Assembly: GCA_034509755.1 (NCBI GenBank)
Contig: CM067555.1
Location: 21,092,142-21,156,141, forward strand
Source: Anisodus tanguticus
Lineage: Eukaryota > Streptophyta > Magnoliopsida > Solanales > Solanaceae
DNA: 64,000 nucleotides
Reading direction: 5' to 3'
This document shows positions 35,920 through 46,230 of the stretch, in pieces; positions within the stretch are counted from its first letter, which is position 1; each line of letters begins with the position of its first letter. A program made the position numbers and the translations under genes. The notes below the pieces were generated by a model. The model saw nothing but the letters and a program-made list of their open reading frames with translations. It made no database searches and was not told the origin of the DNA.

Positions 35920-36140
35920 CTTTACGAAGCTCGATTATGGACGAGATATAATCGAATGGATCCATTAGCTGCAGATGTTGATGATAATGTTTTCAGATTC
36001 AACGATAATACAGATAAAATAAAAATTAACAAAAAAAAAAAAAGTAGACCACAGAAAAATACAAAGGTAAAAAGATATGAGAATTTCTTCTTCTTTGCCT
36101 TGGATTTTGTTCTTGGAGTCTTAGCTGAGAGATATTAGAG
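35920..36140 (-). other. Probable non-coding first exon (5' UTR) of the CID7-like gene
   Basis: On the minus strand it begins in a pyrimidine-rich patch (CCCTCTCTTCTTTCTCTCTC) typical of plant leaders and ends at the donor near 35920. It contains an ATG at 35965-35963 opening a short upstream frame (MDPFDYISSIIELRK to the donor). No support other than composition, splice signals and distance from a TATA motif. Confidence 0.45.
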
Positions 36141-36467
36141 AGAGAAAGAAGAGAGGGTTTTAATTTTATTTTTATTTATTGGAGTATTGTGTTTTTGCTA
36201 TCTATATATATCTATAGATCTATCACTATGTTTATCTATCTGCTGTACTACTGCTCTACTAATTCTAGCTTTGCTTCTTTTTTTTTTATCCTGCCTGATA
36301 ATTTCTTTTTTTCCCTTTTATTTGTTTTTTGGCTTTTGGAAAATCCTCTTCTTTGTGACCACATAACAAAAGGGCAAGTGAAACCTCAACCCTGCGCCAC
36401 TCAATATCAACCCCCACCCCTTTGAGTATATACTCCCCGCGCCCTCACTATTATTCTTTGAGCCAAT
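36141..36467 (-). promoter_or_regulatory. Probable promoter of the CID7-like gene
   Basis: A TATA-like run (TATATATAG on the minus strand, about 36202-36214) lies some 30-60 bp upstream of the pyrimidine-rich leader. The space between it and the copia LTR at 36468 is only about 250 bp, so the proximal promoter is short or includes transposon sequence. Confidence 0.45.
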
Positions 36468-36991
36468 TGTTGATATGAGAATAATAAAAATCTTCCACTT
36501 ATAATTAACGGACAATTACTCAACTTCATCAATTATAACAATAATAAAATTGTAAATGTAAATAAAGATTATAAAATAAGTACACGAGAGACAAATATAG
36601 GGAGAAACTGATATATTATTTAACTTCAAATCGATATAAAAATAACTAAATGAACCTCCTATTTATAGAAGGAAAATATCTACCAAGTAACTTGATGACC
36701 AACTAATCAACATATACTACTAATTTGCTCTCCAAGTAGTATATAATTAATAGACATACATAAATAACTTGGTGGCCAAGTATTTAATATTTACAATACT
36801 CCCTCTTGGATGCTCATTAATAGATATTGTGTCTTATTAAAATTTTATTAGGAAAAATCCTGTGAGAAAAAGTCCTAGTGAAGGAAAAAAGTATACATAT
36901 CTGGTAATAGGCTTTGAGGGTCGCCTCATTAAAAATCTTAAAAAAACTCAATGGGACAAAATCTTGGTTAACGGAAAAATAGTACAACGCA
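36468..36991 (-). repeat. 3' LTR of the minus-strand copia element
   Basis: On the minus strand it starts TGCGTTGTACTATTTTTCC after the polypurine tract and ends ATCAACA (plus TGTTGAT at 36468). Internal sequence AATGAGGCGACCC and CCAAGATTTTGTCCCA is a common LTR style in Solanaceae copia elements. It stands directly upstream of the host gene promoter, in the same orientation as the gene. Confidence 0.75.
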
Positions 36992-36996
36992 TATTT

Positions 36997-37181
36997 TTAC
37001 TCCCCCTGATGAAGATCAATATTCAGATGTCGAAGTCTTCGTATTTCAATCTTGAATATCATCTTCTCAAGAGTTGAAGTTGGCAAAGATTTGGTGAACA
37101 AATCTGAAGGATTGTCACTTGAATGGATTTTTTGCACATCAATGTCACCATTCTTCTGGAGATTATGTGTGAAGAATAACT
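36997..37181 (-). pseudogene. Copia RNase H C-terminus
   Basis: Reads NLQKNGDIDVQKIHSSDNPSDLFTKSLPTSTLEKMIF, the DVQxIxSSDNxADLFTKSLP ending of copia RNase H, then the polypurine tract (CATCAGGGGGAGT, about 37000-37012). It continues the frame interrupted at 38574 by the solo LTR. Confidence 0.85.
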
Positions 37182-38568
37182 TGTTGGAAATTTGCCTTTG
37201 GCGGGGAGATGCGTCCACCCATCTTTGATGAATTAAACACTAGTGTTTCGCATGTTGGAGACCTTGTCTCTTCGCACATGCATGATCTACGAAGTGAGTA
37301 GATGACCGTAGGGCCAAGAATCGTCAAATTTCGTTGAGAAATGAAAGAGATATTGGTCCACGAAGTAAGGTGTTTAAGGCATGGAAATGTGGTGTGGGAC
37401 AAATCTACCACATCGGTGGGAATAGGAAGAATTGCTCTCTATATAAGTCTCTAATTGGTAAAGGGTTTGGGACCCCAAGGGGTATCCCATGTGTTTAAAG
37501 GAGGGAAGACCTACATGTGCTTGGGTTCATGGCTAAGCCCACACGCGCGCCGCCGCCCGTCCGGTCCGGTCTCGGGCTCGGGTCACGGGTCACGGGTCAC
37601 GGTTGTGGGGACTTTCTGATATTATCTTTTTGGACCAGAGAACTCTGCCAGATGTACAGTTTGATCCCCGGAGTTTCATATGTACAGTTTGGACCTGAAT
37701 TCTTTCATATGTACAGTTTGGTCCCTGCCTACCGTTGGACTGCGTTTTGGAGCATTAACCAGCCATTACTTGGCTGATTAACTCTCTATTAACAGCCCAT
37801 TACTTGGGCATTTGGGCAGCCTCTTTCAATGGCCTTAATAGCCATTACTTTGCTGTTTTAATGGTCATTACAGCCTTGTTTTGGCAGTTGGACAGCCCCT
37901 CTTGCATGCTATATATTGAGCAGTTGTTGGCTCAATTTTAGAGTGCACAAAAGGCTGAAAACAGCAGAAAAACGACACGAAAAAGCCAAAAAATTGAACC
38001 GAAAAACGGAGAAAATCGGAAAAAAGTGGTGAGATTCGGCAAAACAATGGCGAAAAAACAAAGTGACCAAACCCTTACGTATACACAAGATATACACTAT
38101 AGAGACACACTATATACACAAAGACAAAAGAGAAGAGTAAAGAGAAACTCTTCCTTCCTATTCCATATCTTCAGCAAGTCGAGTCATATTTGTTTTCTTC
38201 GCCAGGCTCAACCTATTGGCTTTGTAGCGTTGAGATTATAGTGTTGTTTTATCTTGGGAGACTATTGCCCGCTAACGTAAAAGCATATATACGGGGCAAT
38301 CTTGTCTTAAGGATAGAGGGCTATCCTCGACTCAACACACAATGTTGTAACCATCCAGATTTAGTTGTCTCTTGATTTCAGGATATCAAGATTCAAGACA
38401 CAACAAACTTGCTGCAGTTCTCAACGTTGGCTTTGCAAGGTGATCAAGATTCAAGACACAACACACTTGCGGCAGTTTTGAAAATTGACCATTTATTTAT
38501 CCTTTCGAACATTTGTAATAGTTATTACTTTCGCTTTATAAAGTACAATAGAGCAAAAATTACCAACA
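37182..38568 (+). repeat. Solo LTR of copia family A
   Basis: Starts TGTTGGAAATTTGCC and ends TTACCAACA, matching the LTRs at 11827 and 28419. The 5-bp duplication TAACT flanks it (37177-37181 and 38569-38573). No internal sequence remains, so it is a solo LTR, the usual product of recombination between the two LTRs of one element. It has two private tandem duplications (about 37650-37720 and 38380-38480). Confidence 0.93.
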
Positions 38569-38573
38569 TAACT

Positions 38574-38880
38574 TTGGTGAAATGTGTTTCATTCTATCTT
38601 CTTTCATGAAGCCTCCTTTTAACTGAGCTATGCATGCATCATTGTCTTCATTTAATAATGTGGGTATTTTTGTATTACGCTTCAGACCACATATTTCTCT
38701 GATGAAATATATCACTGATCTCAACCACACATTTTTACGTGTTTCATGAATAGCTATTATCTCATCATGATTCGAAGAAGCAGCAATAATGGACTGATTT
38801 GTAGATCGCCATGATATAGCAGTACCTCCACATATAAACAAATAGCCTGTTTGAGATCAAGTTTTATGTGGATCAGATAA
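38574..38880 (-). pseudogene. Copia RNase H, N-terminal part
   Basis: The minus strand encodes YLFICGGTAISWRSTNQSIIAASSNHDEIIAIHETRKNVWLRS and IPTLLNEDNDACIAQLKGGFMKEDRMKHISPKL. These match the GTAISWRSxKQ and DNxACIAQ motifs of copia RNase H. The next residues (FTHNLQKNGDIDV) lie on the other side of the solo LTR. Confidence 0.88.
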
Positions 38881-38959
38881 ATACATAAATCAGACTCATA
38901 TCGATAGTTCCCTTCAGATATTTCAATATATGTTTAATTATGTTCCAATGTCTTCGTGT

Positions 38960-39850
38960 AGGAGAAGAGTTACATCTTGCCACCAAATCAATAAAAACGT
39001 CATTTCAGGTCTTGTAGCATTAGCAAGATTTGAGTGCGCCAATAGTACTATGATATGGTACTCCAGGACCAAGAAGCTCTTTATTTTTTTTCTGAGGTTG
39101 GAACGGATCTTTGCTCACTTCAAGTGAGCGAACAACCATTAGAGTACTTAAAGGATGCGCATTGTCCATGTAAAATTGTTTTAAGACTTTCTTAGTATAG
39201 GCAGATTGATGGATAAAGATCTTGTCTTCTAAATGTTCAATTTGCAGACCAAGACAACATTTTGCCTTTCCAAGATCTTTCATCTCAAATTCTTTCTTTA
39301 GGTATTCGATTGCCTTTCAGAGCTCTTCTGGAGTCCTAATGAGATTTATGTCATCAACATAAACAGGAAGTACAACAAACTCTGATGTTGTTTTTTAATA
39401 AAAACACATGGACAAATGGTGTTATTTATATAATCTTCAATCACATGCGCCTTGATTGTTTTAGACCATATAATGGTCGTTGTAATCTAATGATTTTAAA
39501 CTATATGCTTCAGGCATCTTTAATCCTTCTGAAACTTTCATATAAATTTCATTATCAAGTGAGCCATGAAAATAAGTTGTAACCACATCCATTAGATATA
39601 TTTCAAGATTTTCATGTACAGCTAAACTGATGAGATATCGAAATGTGATTGCATCCATAATAGATGAATGTGTTGCTTCATAGTCGACATCGGGTCTTTG
39701 AGAGAATTCTTGTGCAACAAAGCGTATCTTGTATCTCACAATTTCATTTCTCTCATTCCTTTTTCGCACAAAGACCCATTTATGGCCAACTGGTTTTACA
39801 CCATCAGGCGTTTGAACTACCAGTCTAAAAACCTCGCGCGTTAGCAAGTG
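38960..39850 (-). pseudogene. Copia reverse transcriptase
   Basis: From the 5' side: VVQTPDGVKPVGHKWVFVRKRNERNEIVRYK, VAQEFSQRPDVDYEATHS, LMDVVTTYFHGSLDNEIYMKV (39847-39530), then, after frame breaks and a visible INLIRTPEEL-like stretch near 39340, KDLGKAKCCLGLQIEHL and HQSAYTKKVLKQFYMD (39283-39150). The catalytic YVDD segment falls near 39350-39375 and is decayed (VYVDDINL-like). Confidence 0.85.
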
Positions 39851-40620
39851 AATTCAATTCTGATCGAATTTCCTCTTGTCATTTTGGCCAATCACCTCTT
39901 CGTCGACATTCTTCGATAGATAGAGGTTCTTGATCCTCATTGTCTTTTATAAAATTCATTGCAACATTATATGCAAAAATATTATCTACCATAATTTTCG
40001 ATCGATTCAAATTTATTCCATCACAGTAGAACTTAATGATAATTCTTTACTCACTTAAGTCTCAGGTTCACTGACATCTTCAGGAATATCATGATTAATC
40101 ACATCTTGATTCTCTTTATGAGATTATTTTATAGTGTTATTTTGATAATTTTTCGTGCTTCTTTTTCTAGGATTTTTATCCTTGGAACCCAATGGTCTAC
40201 CACGCTTCAGGCGTATATGGGATTCAGAAGCCATGGCACTAGTAGATTCTCCCTTTGAGACATCAATTCGGATAGGCACATTCTCTGTAGGGATATGCGA
40301 CTTAGTTATTCTTTTTAAATCAGTAAATGCATCTGACATTTGATTTGCTATTTTCTGCAAATCTTCTAGATCTCCTGTTCATATATAGGGGTACGTGGAT
40401 CAAAATAAGACCGTGATGAAACTTTTCACGCAATTTCTCTTTTGATTTCTTTTCTTTCTCCCCCTAATTGTGAGAAATTTGTTTCATCAAATAGACAATC
40501 TGCAAATTGAGCTGTGAATAAATCTCCCGTTAATGGCTCAAGGCAACGAATAATAGAGGATGATTCAAACCCAACATATATTCATAACCTTCTTTGGAGG
40601 CCATCTTAGTGCGGTGTGGT
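39851..40620 (-). pseudogene. Copia integrase-RT linker remnant
   Basis: Low-complexity and basic stretches such as SHIRLKRGRPLGSKDKNPRKR (40280-40200) are typical of the linker between integrase and RT in this copia group. The left end preserves APPHRTKMASKEGYEYMLGLNHPLL-like residues (40620-40540). Stops occur throughout. Confidence 0.6.
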
Positions 40621-40630
40621 GGTGCTACCC

Positions 40631-40898
40631 CACTTAAAAAAAATACTTAAATTGCAGGGGTTAGAAACCCCCGCAATACGATGTTTCGAGGGTTTCTAAA
40701 AACCCCAAATTACATTCGCCACAATCAGTTTGGGAGTTTTTTTAAAAGACCGCCATGACATCAAATTACGGGGGGGGGGGGGGGGGGGGTTAACCCCAGC
40801 AATGTGCATATTCGACCTCAGCAATTTTTTTGTCAGATTAATAACTGTTGCAGGGATTATAACCTCCACGATCTTTTTGGCATATTTTTTTTTAGTGA
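40631..40898. mobile_element. Short CACTA-like inverted-repeat element
   Basis: The left end is CACTTAAAAAAAATAC and, on the minus strand, the right end is CACTAAAAAAAAATATG. The interior has inverted AT-free motifs such as TTGCAGGGGTT and AACCCCCGCAA, of the kind found under CACTA ends. It holds a run of about 20 G (40770-40789). No clear 3-bp duplication is seen. Only 268 bp, so it would be non-autonomous. Confidence 0.5.
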
Positions 40899-41420
40899 GC
40901 ATTATAACCTCCATAATTATTTACAGTTTGTTATTAATATATGAATAAGAATTTAATAATTAGAACTATACAGTCATTGGAATAAAGACAACAAAAGTAT
41001 TTATATAATAAGAAACATCAATTGAATCATAAAAACGTTAAGCAACACCACAAGTCGTCATATTCTAAGTACACGTTTATGCCCGAAGATAATAAATGAA
41101 AAGAAAATTCTAATACATCTCTATACACACAATGTTTCAAATCAGGAATTCTCCACAATAATTTGAGAAACACTTTGCATCTTCATCTCTCGTAGCAACA
41201 AGTAATGCCCGATAAATTTGCAATTTGGTCAGGTACATCTTTCATGGTCGAGAAGTCTGCAATAAGTACCTACAGGGGAGAAGACCCGAATCCACGAAAA
41301 TGAGCTAGATTTGAAACAAAAACACACAAAAATCAGCACAACAAAAAGAAAAATTCACAAATTTTCGTTTTTCTCTGAATCACATATGTATGATTGTAGT
41401 GTACCTTTATAAATAGTATT
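40899..41420. other. Non-coding sequence before the Ale-like element
   Basis: AT-rich, no gene recognised. It ends at GTGAG (41421-41425), the left target-site copy of the next insertion. Sequence continuing on the right from 46231 should have been contiguous with it. Confidence 0.4.
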
Positions 41421-41425
41421 GTGAG

Positions 41426-41620
41426 TATTAGCGAATATTCACAGTATATTTTGTAATTATGATAGATGTATATTTAAAGTAACTTAGGATTCTTATTGTA
41501 TTAGGAATCAACCATTTAAGGTAAGTTAGAATTCTTATTGTATTAGGAATCAACCTCTGTACAACTATATATATTGTGAATAATGAAAGGAATCTCTAAA
41601 GGAAATTATTCTACCTTACA
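41426..41620 (+). repeat. 5' LTR of the Ale-like element
   Basis: Reads TATTAGCGAATATTCACAG to TCTACCTTACA. The usual TG start is TA in both LTRs. It contains an internal near-duplicate (TAGGATTCTTATTGTATTAG twice). Matches 46023-46225 except for small indels, including an 8-bp block (TCTCCGAA) present only in the 3' LTR. Confidence 0.92.
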
Positions 41621-41633
41621 TGGTATCAAGAGC
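41621..41633 (+). other. Primer-binding site
   Basis: TGGTATCAAGAGC follows the 5' LTR directly, one inserted base away from the canonical TGGTATCAGAGC for initiator tRNA-Met. Confidence 0.85.
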
Positions 41634-41726
41634 CTAACCTTAATCCCTACTCTTCTCTCTCTCAAAAACAGCTGCCGACCCCCTCTCGATTTTTCCCTTC
41701 GGTCGACGGCAAGACCGGCTGCCACC

Positions 41727-42776
41727 ATGTCTTCCCCTACAAATTCTGATTCCTCCACTGACACTTTTGACAACCCCTCTCAACGATCATCGTCTTCTTT
41801 TCACCCGACTTTCGCCGTTACCAACATCAAGAACTCTATCCCTATAATTCTTGACCAAGAAGACTGTCAATATTCCATGTGGATAGAACTGTTCTATATT
41901 CATGCATGTGCGTATAACGTGCTCGACCATATTGATGACTTTGTTCCTCGTCCCACCGATATCGCCGAATCAACATGGCGTCACCTTGACGCCATCGTCA
42001 AACAATGGATATACGGCACCATCTCAAAAGACTTGTTGTGTACTATCATGAAAACAGGTGCTACGACACGTGACTTTTGGGTACGGTTGGAAGAAATCTT
42101 TCAGGACAATAAAAATACATGGGCCATGTATTTGGAGGAGCAATTCAACAATACGCGTCTCAAGAATTTTAACATGTCAGAATATTGCAAACAACTGAAA
42201 ATCATAGCCGACCAACTATCCAACGTCGGGACATCTGTTTCTGAAACCAAGATGGTACTTCAATTAGTTGATGGCTTACCGAAAGGTGAATACGATACAC
42301 CTGCAACAATGATTCAACAGGCTGACCCACTACCAAGTTTCACCAAGGCACGGTTACAACTATTGTTGGAAGAAACCCGACGTGCTAAACAAGAGGAGCA
42401 TAATCAAAAGGCGTTAGCCGTTGATGGGATGGCATCATTGGCGGCCAACACCACCCCGCCACCACCGCAAGACCACCACCACCACACGGTCCGCGGCGGA
42501 GGCCGTGGCGGCAATAATAACAAAGGCAAAGGCCACAAAAATCAACAAACAAGCCCAAACCCTGCACCTTACTTCCAGTGGGCTGGACCGCTAACCTGGC
42601 CCAATATCGGGAACTGGGCCTCGCCTGCCTGCCCTTACCCAACTACAGCAGCCTGCTTGGTCCAGTGGCCTATTGGGCTCTGCCCCAGCCAACATGCAGG
42701 CCCACCCGCAGCAGCAGCAGGCCCACATGGCCTCGGTCCAGCAGCACCCGCAAGGCAGCAGCCTGGCCCCCACTGA
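41727..42776 (+). pseudogene. Ale-like copia gag
   Basis: The start is taken at 41727, the ATG in a strong plant context (GCCACCATGTC); the open frame upstream runs through the LTR. Capsid-type domain (UBN2/retrotran_gag family) spans about residues 40-235 with LDQEDCQYSMWIELF, TTRDFWVRLEEIF and YLEEQFNNTRLKNFNMSEY. The C-terminal part is His/Gly/Pro-rich (DHHHHTVRGGGRGGNNNKG). The frame ends at 42776 after a shift; protease lies in another frame. Confidence 0.85.
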
Positions 42777-42789
42777 TTTGGGCCAGGCC

Positions 42790-43060
42790 TTCAGCACCGT
42801 GAACCTTCAATAGCCCGATGAAAATTGGTACATGAACACCAGAGCCACATCTCACCTCACCCAGTCGTCAGTTAACTTATCTCAACTACTTCGTTAAAGT
42901 GTCCTCAATTTATTACTATCGACAATGGTCATCGCATTCCAATTGAAGGTTACGGTAACGCACATACCAAACATCCCCACCCGCCTTTCTCCCTAAACCA
43001 CGTCCTTTACACACCCAACATCATTAAAAATTAATCTCTATTAGAAAATTCACTCGCAAT
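42790..43060 (+). pseudogene. Ale-like copia protease with altered active site
   Basis: After a stop in place of Gln, the frame reads PDENWYMNTRATSHLTQSS. Relatives have WYMDTGATSHMT, so both catalytic Asp and the following Gly are lost (AAC at 42835-42837 and AGA at 42841-42843). Downstream IPIEGYGNAHTKHP-like sequence and LNHVLYTPNIIKN follow in another frame. Confidence 0.8.
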
Positions 43061-43066
43061 AATTTT

Positions 43067-44170
43067 GTGTCTGTCGAATTTGACCCTTTTGGTTTTTCTG
43101 TGAAGGATCTCAATACGAGGAAAATTCTTACGCGCTGCATTAGTGTGGGAGACCTCTACCCCTTCACTCAATCTTCCGCTGTCAGAACTCATTCACCTGT
43201 CTCCCATGTTGCTATCTCTCCGTCAACTTGGCATAACAGATTCGGACACCCAGGAGATCCTGTTTTTAATATTCTTAGGACTAATAAGCGTATTCAATAT
43301 AATAATGGAAAACTTGCCCAACACTGTTTTTTTGCCCACTTGGCAAACATACTCGTATTCCATTTATGCCATCCAACAGTGTTACTTTTTCTCCATTTGA
43401 TACTGTTCATGTTGATTTGTGGAATCCCCAGTTGTCAGTTCCTTGGGTCACAAATTCTATCTAGTATTATTAGATGAGTTTTCACACTTTGTATGGATCT
43501 ACCCACTAAAGTTCAAATCTGAAGTGTTTGCCAAGTTTCTTGAATTTCAAAAATTCATTAAAATACAGTTTGAAAAATCTATAAAATCTTTTCAATGTGA
43601 TAATGGACGTGAATTTAATAATTCGGCATTTCACAATTTCTGCTCTAAACAAGGCATGATTTTCCGTTTTTCCTGTCCCTACACTTCCTCCCAAAACAGC
43701 AAAGCTGAAAGAATCATCCGTACCATCAATAACATGGTACGTACCATTCTCTTTCATGCCAGTCTTCCACCGTCATTATGGGTCTACGCTGTCAAAATGG
43801 TAGAATACCTCCTTAACATTTTACGAACCAACACTCTCCAAAACAAGACCCCAACCGAAATCTTATACCGTAGGTTTTCCTCTTATGACCAAATACGCAT
43901 CTTCGGTTGCCTATGCTACCCCAACCTAGCCTCCACTGCATCTCACAAACTAGCCCCACGCACCACGTCATGTGTATTCGTCGGTTTCTCACCTAATCAT
44001 CGTGGTTACTTGTGCTATGACATAACCACACGTAAGGTCATCATCTCACGTCACGTCACATTCGACGAGGCAAACTATCCATTTTCAAACCTTCGGAAAT
44101 TCCAAAACACGGATTACATATTTCTAGATGAGTCTCCTCTGTCTCCTCTAATCCAGTCGATATGTCTCCG
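43067..44170 (+). pseudogene. Ale-like copia integrase
   Basis: The zinc-binding domain begins WHNRFGHPGDPVFNIL (43230). Its Cys pair is obscured by a frameshift near 43330-43450. The core has LVLLDEFSHFVWIYPLK, FQCDNGREFNN (second catalytic Asp) and YTSSQNSKAERIIRTINN (catalytic Glu). Then FGCLCYPNL, RTTSCVFVGFSPNHRGYLCYD and ISRHVTFDE follow, the usual C-terminal landmarks. Confidence 0.9.
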
Positions 44171-45400
44171 GCAGTTTCCAGTTCCGATGCAGACTGCTCC
44201 AGCAGCTACATCACCCACATTGTCCGGTGTTGTCGCCAACCACACACACACACCCCACGCTCGACACCTTCAATGCTCGACCAACCACCACCCCTCCAGA
44301 AACAGCAAGTCCGCAACCCCATATCGACCTGCCGCCACTGCTGGCTCGAGAACCAGTACCTCAGTAGCCCCAAACTCCCAGTCCAGACCACCCACTACTG
44401 CCTACCCATCGCATGAAGACTCGTGCACAACACGGGATCTTCAAATCCAAGGTTCACTTCAACCTCTCCACACAAACCTTATCACCCATTCCAAAACTAG
44501 CTAAACTAGACCCTAATTGGAATGCGGCCATGTGCGAGGAGTTTAACGCTTTAACTAAGCATAACACTTGGGATTTGGTACCTAGACCAGACGGTGTAAA
44601 TGTTATCCGGTGTATGTGGCTATTTCGTCACAAGTTTAGAGACAATGGTGACTTGGAACGATATAAGGCAAGACTGGTTGCTAATGACACTAATCAACAG
44701 GAGGGTATTGATTGTGGTGAGACATTCAGTCCGGTTGTTAAACCGACAACTATTCGGACTGTTCTCAGTATTGCTATGGGCATGCATTGGCCGATTCATC
44801 AACTTGATGTCAAGAATGCATTTCTTCATGGGGATTTGAAAAAAATTGTGTACATGCATCAGCCCCCGGCTTTGTTCATCCGGCAATCCCGCAGTTTGTA
44901 TGTCGTCTCAGGAAGTTATTGTATGGCTTGAAACAGGCACCACACGCTTGGTATGATCGCTTTGCCAGGTATCTTCTGCAGATCGGTTTTATATGTAGCA
45001 GGTGTGATAACTCCCTCTTCACTTTTCATCGAGGTAGCAACACGACTTATTTGCTATTATATGTGGATGACATTGTTCTTACCGCCTCAACTGATGGTTT
45101 GAAGAATGAAATCATTGCTCTACTCAAAACTTAATTTGCTATGACCGACTTGGGCAAGCGGAGTTATTTCTTGGGTATATCAGTGACCAGATCTGCAACT
45201 ACTATGTTCTTGTGTCGGCGTTAGTATGCAGAAGAGATAGTATACATGGCTAAGATGACAAATTGTAAAATTATGCCAACTCCGGTTGACTCGAAATCCA
45301 AGCTTAGTTCTAATGAGGGTGCGCCAGTTTCGGATCCCACTCTATATCGGAGTCTTGCAGGTGCCCTTTAGTATCTTACATTCACCAGGCCAGATATTTC
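44171..45400 (+). pseudogene. Ale-like copia reverse transcriptase
   Basis: A Pro/Ser/Thr-rich linker to about 44480 precedes LDPNWNAAMCEEFNALTKHNTWDLVPRP. Then come WLFRHKFRDNGDLERYKARLVA, FSPVVKPTTIRTVL, HQLDVKNAFLHGDL, YGLKQAPHAWYDRF and the catalytic YVDDIVLTAS (about 45060-45089). Frameshifts occur near 44900 and a stop at about 45132, where relatives continue FAMTDLG. Confidence 0.9.
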
Positions 45401-45416
45401 ATATGTCGTTCAGCAG

Positions 45417-46028
45417 GTGTGTCTGTTTATGCACGACCCTCGGGAGTCCCATTTTGCGGCCCTCAAGCGTATTATCAAATACGTTAAGGGCACTATGGAC
45501 TTTGGACTACATCTCTACCCCTCTGCCCCAAACAAGTTTCTCTCTTACACGGATGCAGATTGGGCAGGATGCCTAGACACACGTCGCTCCACCTCAGGCT
45601 ATTGTGTATTTCTTGGGGATAATCTTATTTCATGGTCCGCCAAGCGGCAGGCCACGCTATCCCTTTCGAGTGCTGAAGCAGAGTATCGCGGAGTTGCTAA
45701 TGTCGTTGCTGAGATCTGTTGGCTCCGAAATCTTCTTTTAGAGCTTCAGTGTCCACTGCGAAAGGCATCTATAGTCTATTGTGACAACATATCTACCATC
45801 TACATGTCTCACAATCCGGTCCAACATCAGCGGACTAAGCATATTGAGATGGATATCCACTTTGTACGAGAGAAAGTCGCCCTTGGTCAGGTCAAAATAT
45901 TACACGTGCCTTCCTCATATCAGTATGCATGTATTTTCACAAAAGGACTACCGAGACAGCTCTTCACTGACTTTCGATCCAGCCTTAGCGTTCGGCCTCC
46001 TCCCGCTCCGTCTGAGGGGGAATATTAG
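45417..46028 (+). pseudogene. Ale-like copia RNase H
   Basis: An open frame of 203 codons including AALKRIIKYVKGTMDFGLHL, YTDADWAGCLDTRRSTSGY (catalytic Asp region), ISWSAKRQATLSLSSAEAEYR, IVYCDNISTIYMSHNPVQHQRTKHIEMD and the closing FTKGLPRQLFTDFRSSL. The frame is intact to the polypurine tract (TCTGAGGGGGA, about 46011-46021). Confidence 0.9.
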
Positions 46029-46225
46029 CGAATATTCTCCGAATATTCACAGTATATTTTGTAATTATGATAGATGTATATTTAAGGTAACTTAGGATTC
46101 TTATTGTATTAGAAAACCATTTAAGGTAAGTTATGATTCTTATTGTATTAGGAATCAACCTCTGTACAACTATATATATTGTGAATAATGAAAGAAATCC
46201 CTAAGGAAAACTATTCTATCTTACA
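46023..46225 (+). repeat. 3' LTR of the Ale-like element
   Basis: Begins TATTAGCG after the polypurine tract and ends ATCTTACA, followed by GTGAG (46226-46230). Slightly longer than the 5' LTR. Confidence 0.92.
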
Positions 46226-46230
46226 GTGAG

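Larger units (their letters stand above)
36468..40620 (-). mobile_element. Ty1/copia element, minus strand, 5'-truncated
   Basis: From the 3' end: LTR 36468-36991, polypurine tract, RNase H, RT and the linker after integrase. The sequence ends near 40620 with MASKEGYEYMLGLNHP-like residues from the integrase-RT linker; integrase, gag and the 5' LTR are missing. RT/RNase H motifs belong to the Tork-like branch. A solo LTR of another copia family splits RNase H. Many stops are present. Confidence 0.85.
41426..46225 (+). mobile_element. Ty1/copia element, Ale/Retrofit-like, complete ends
   Basis: A 4.8-kb element with short LTRs (41426-41620 and 46023-46225), primer-binding site, gag, protease, integrase, RT, RNase H and polypurine tract in copia order. 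The duplication GTGAG flanks it (41421-41425 and 46226-46230). Short LTRs, a Gag without a zinc knuckle visible, and RNase H sequence fit the Ale/Retrofit branch. Frameshifts and a mutated protease make it inactive. Confidence 0.95.

Noticed and set aside
42385..42855. Overlapping minus-strand frames of 60-85 codons opposite the copia gag tail
   Set aside because: Shadows of the Pro/Gln/His-rich gag C-terminus.
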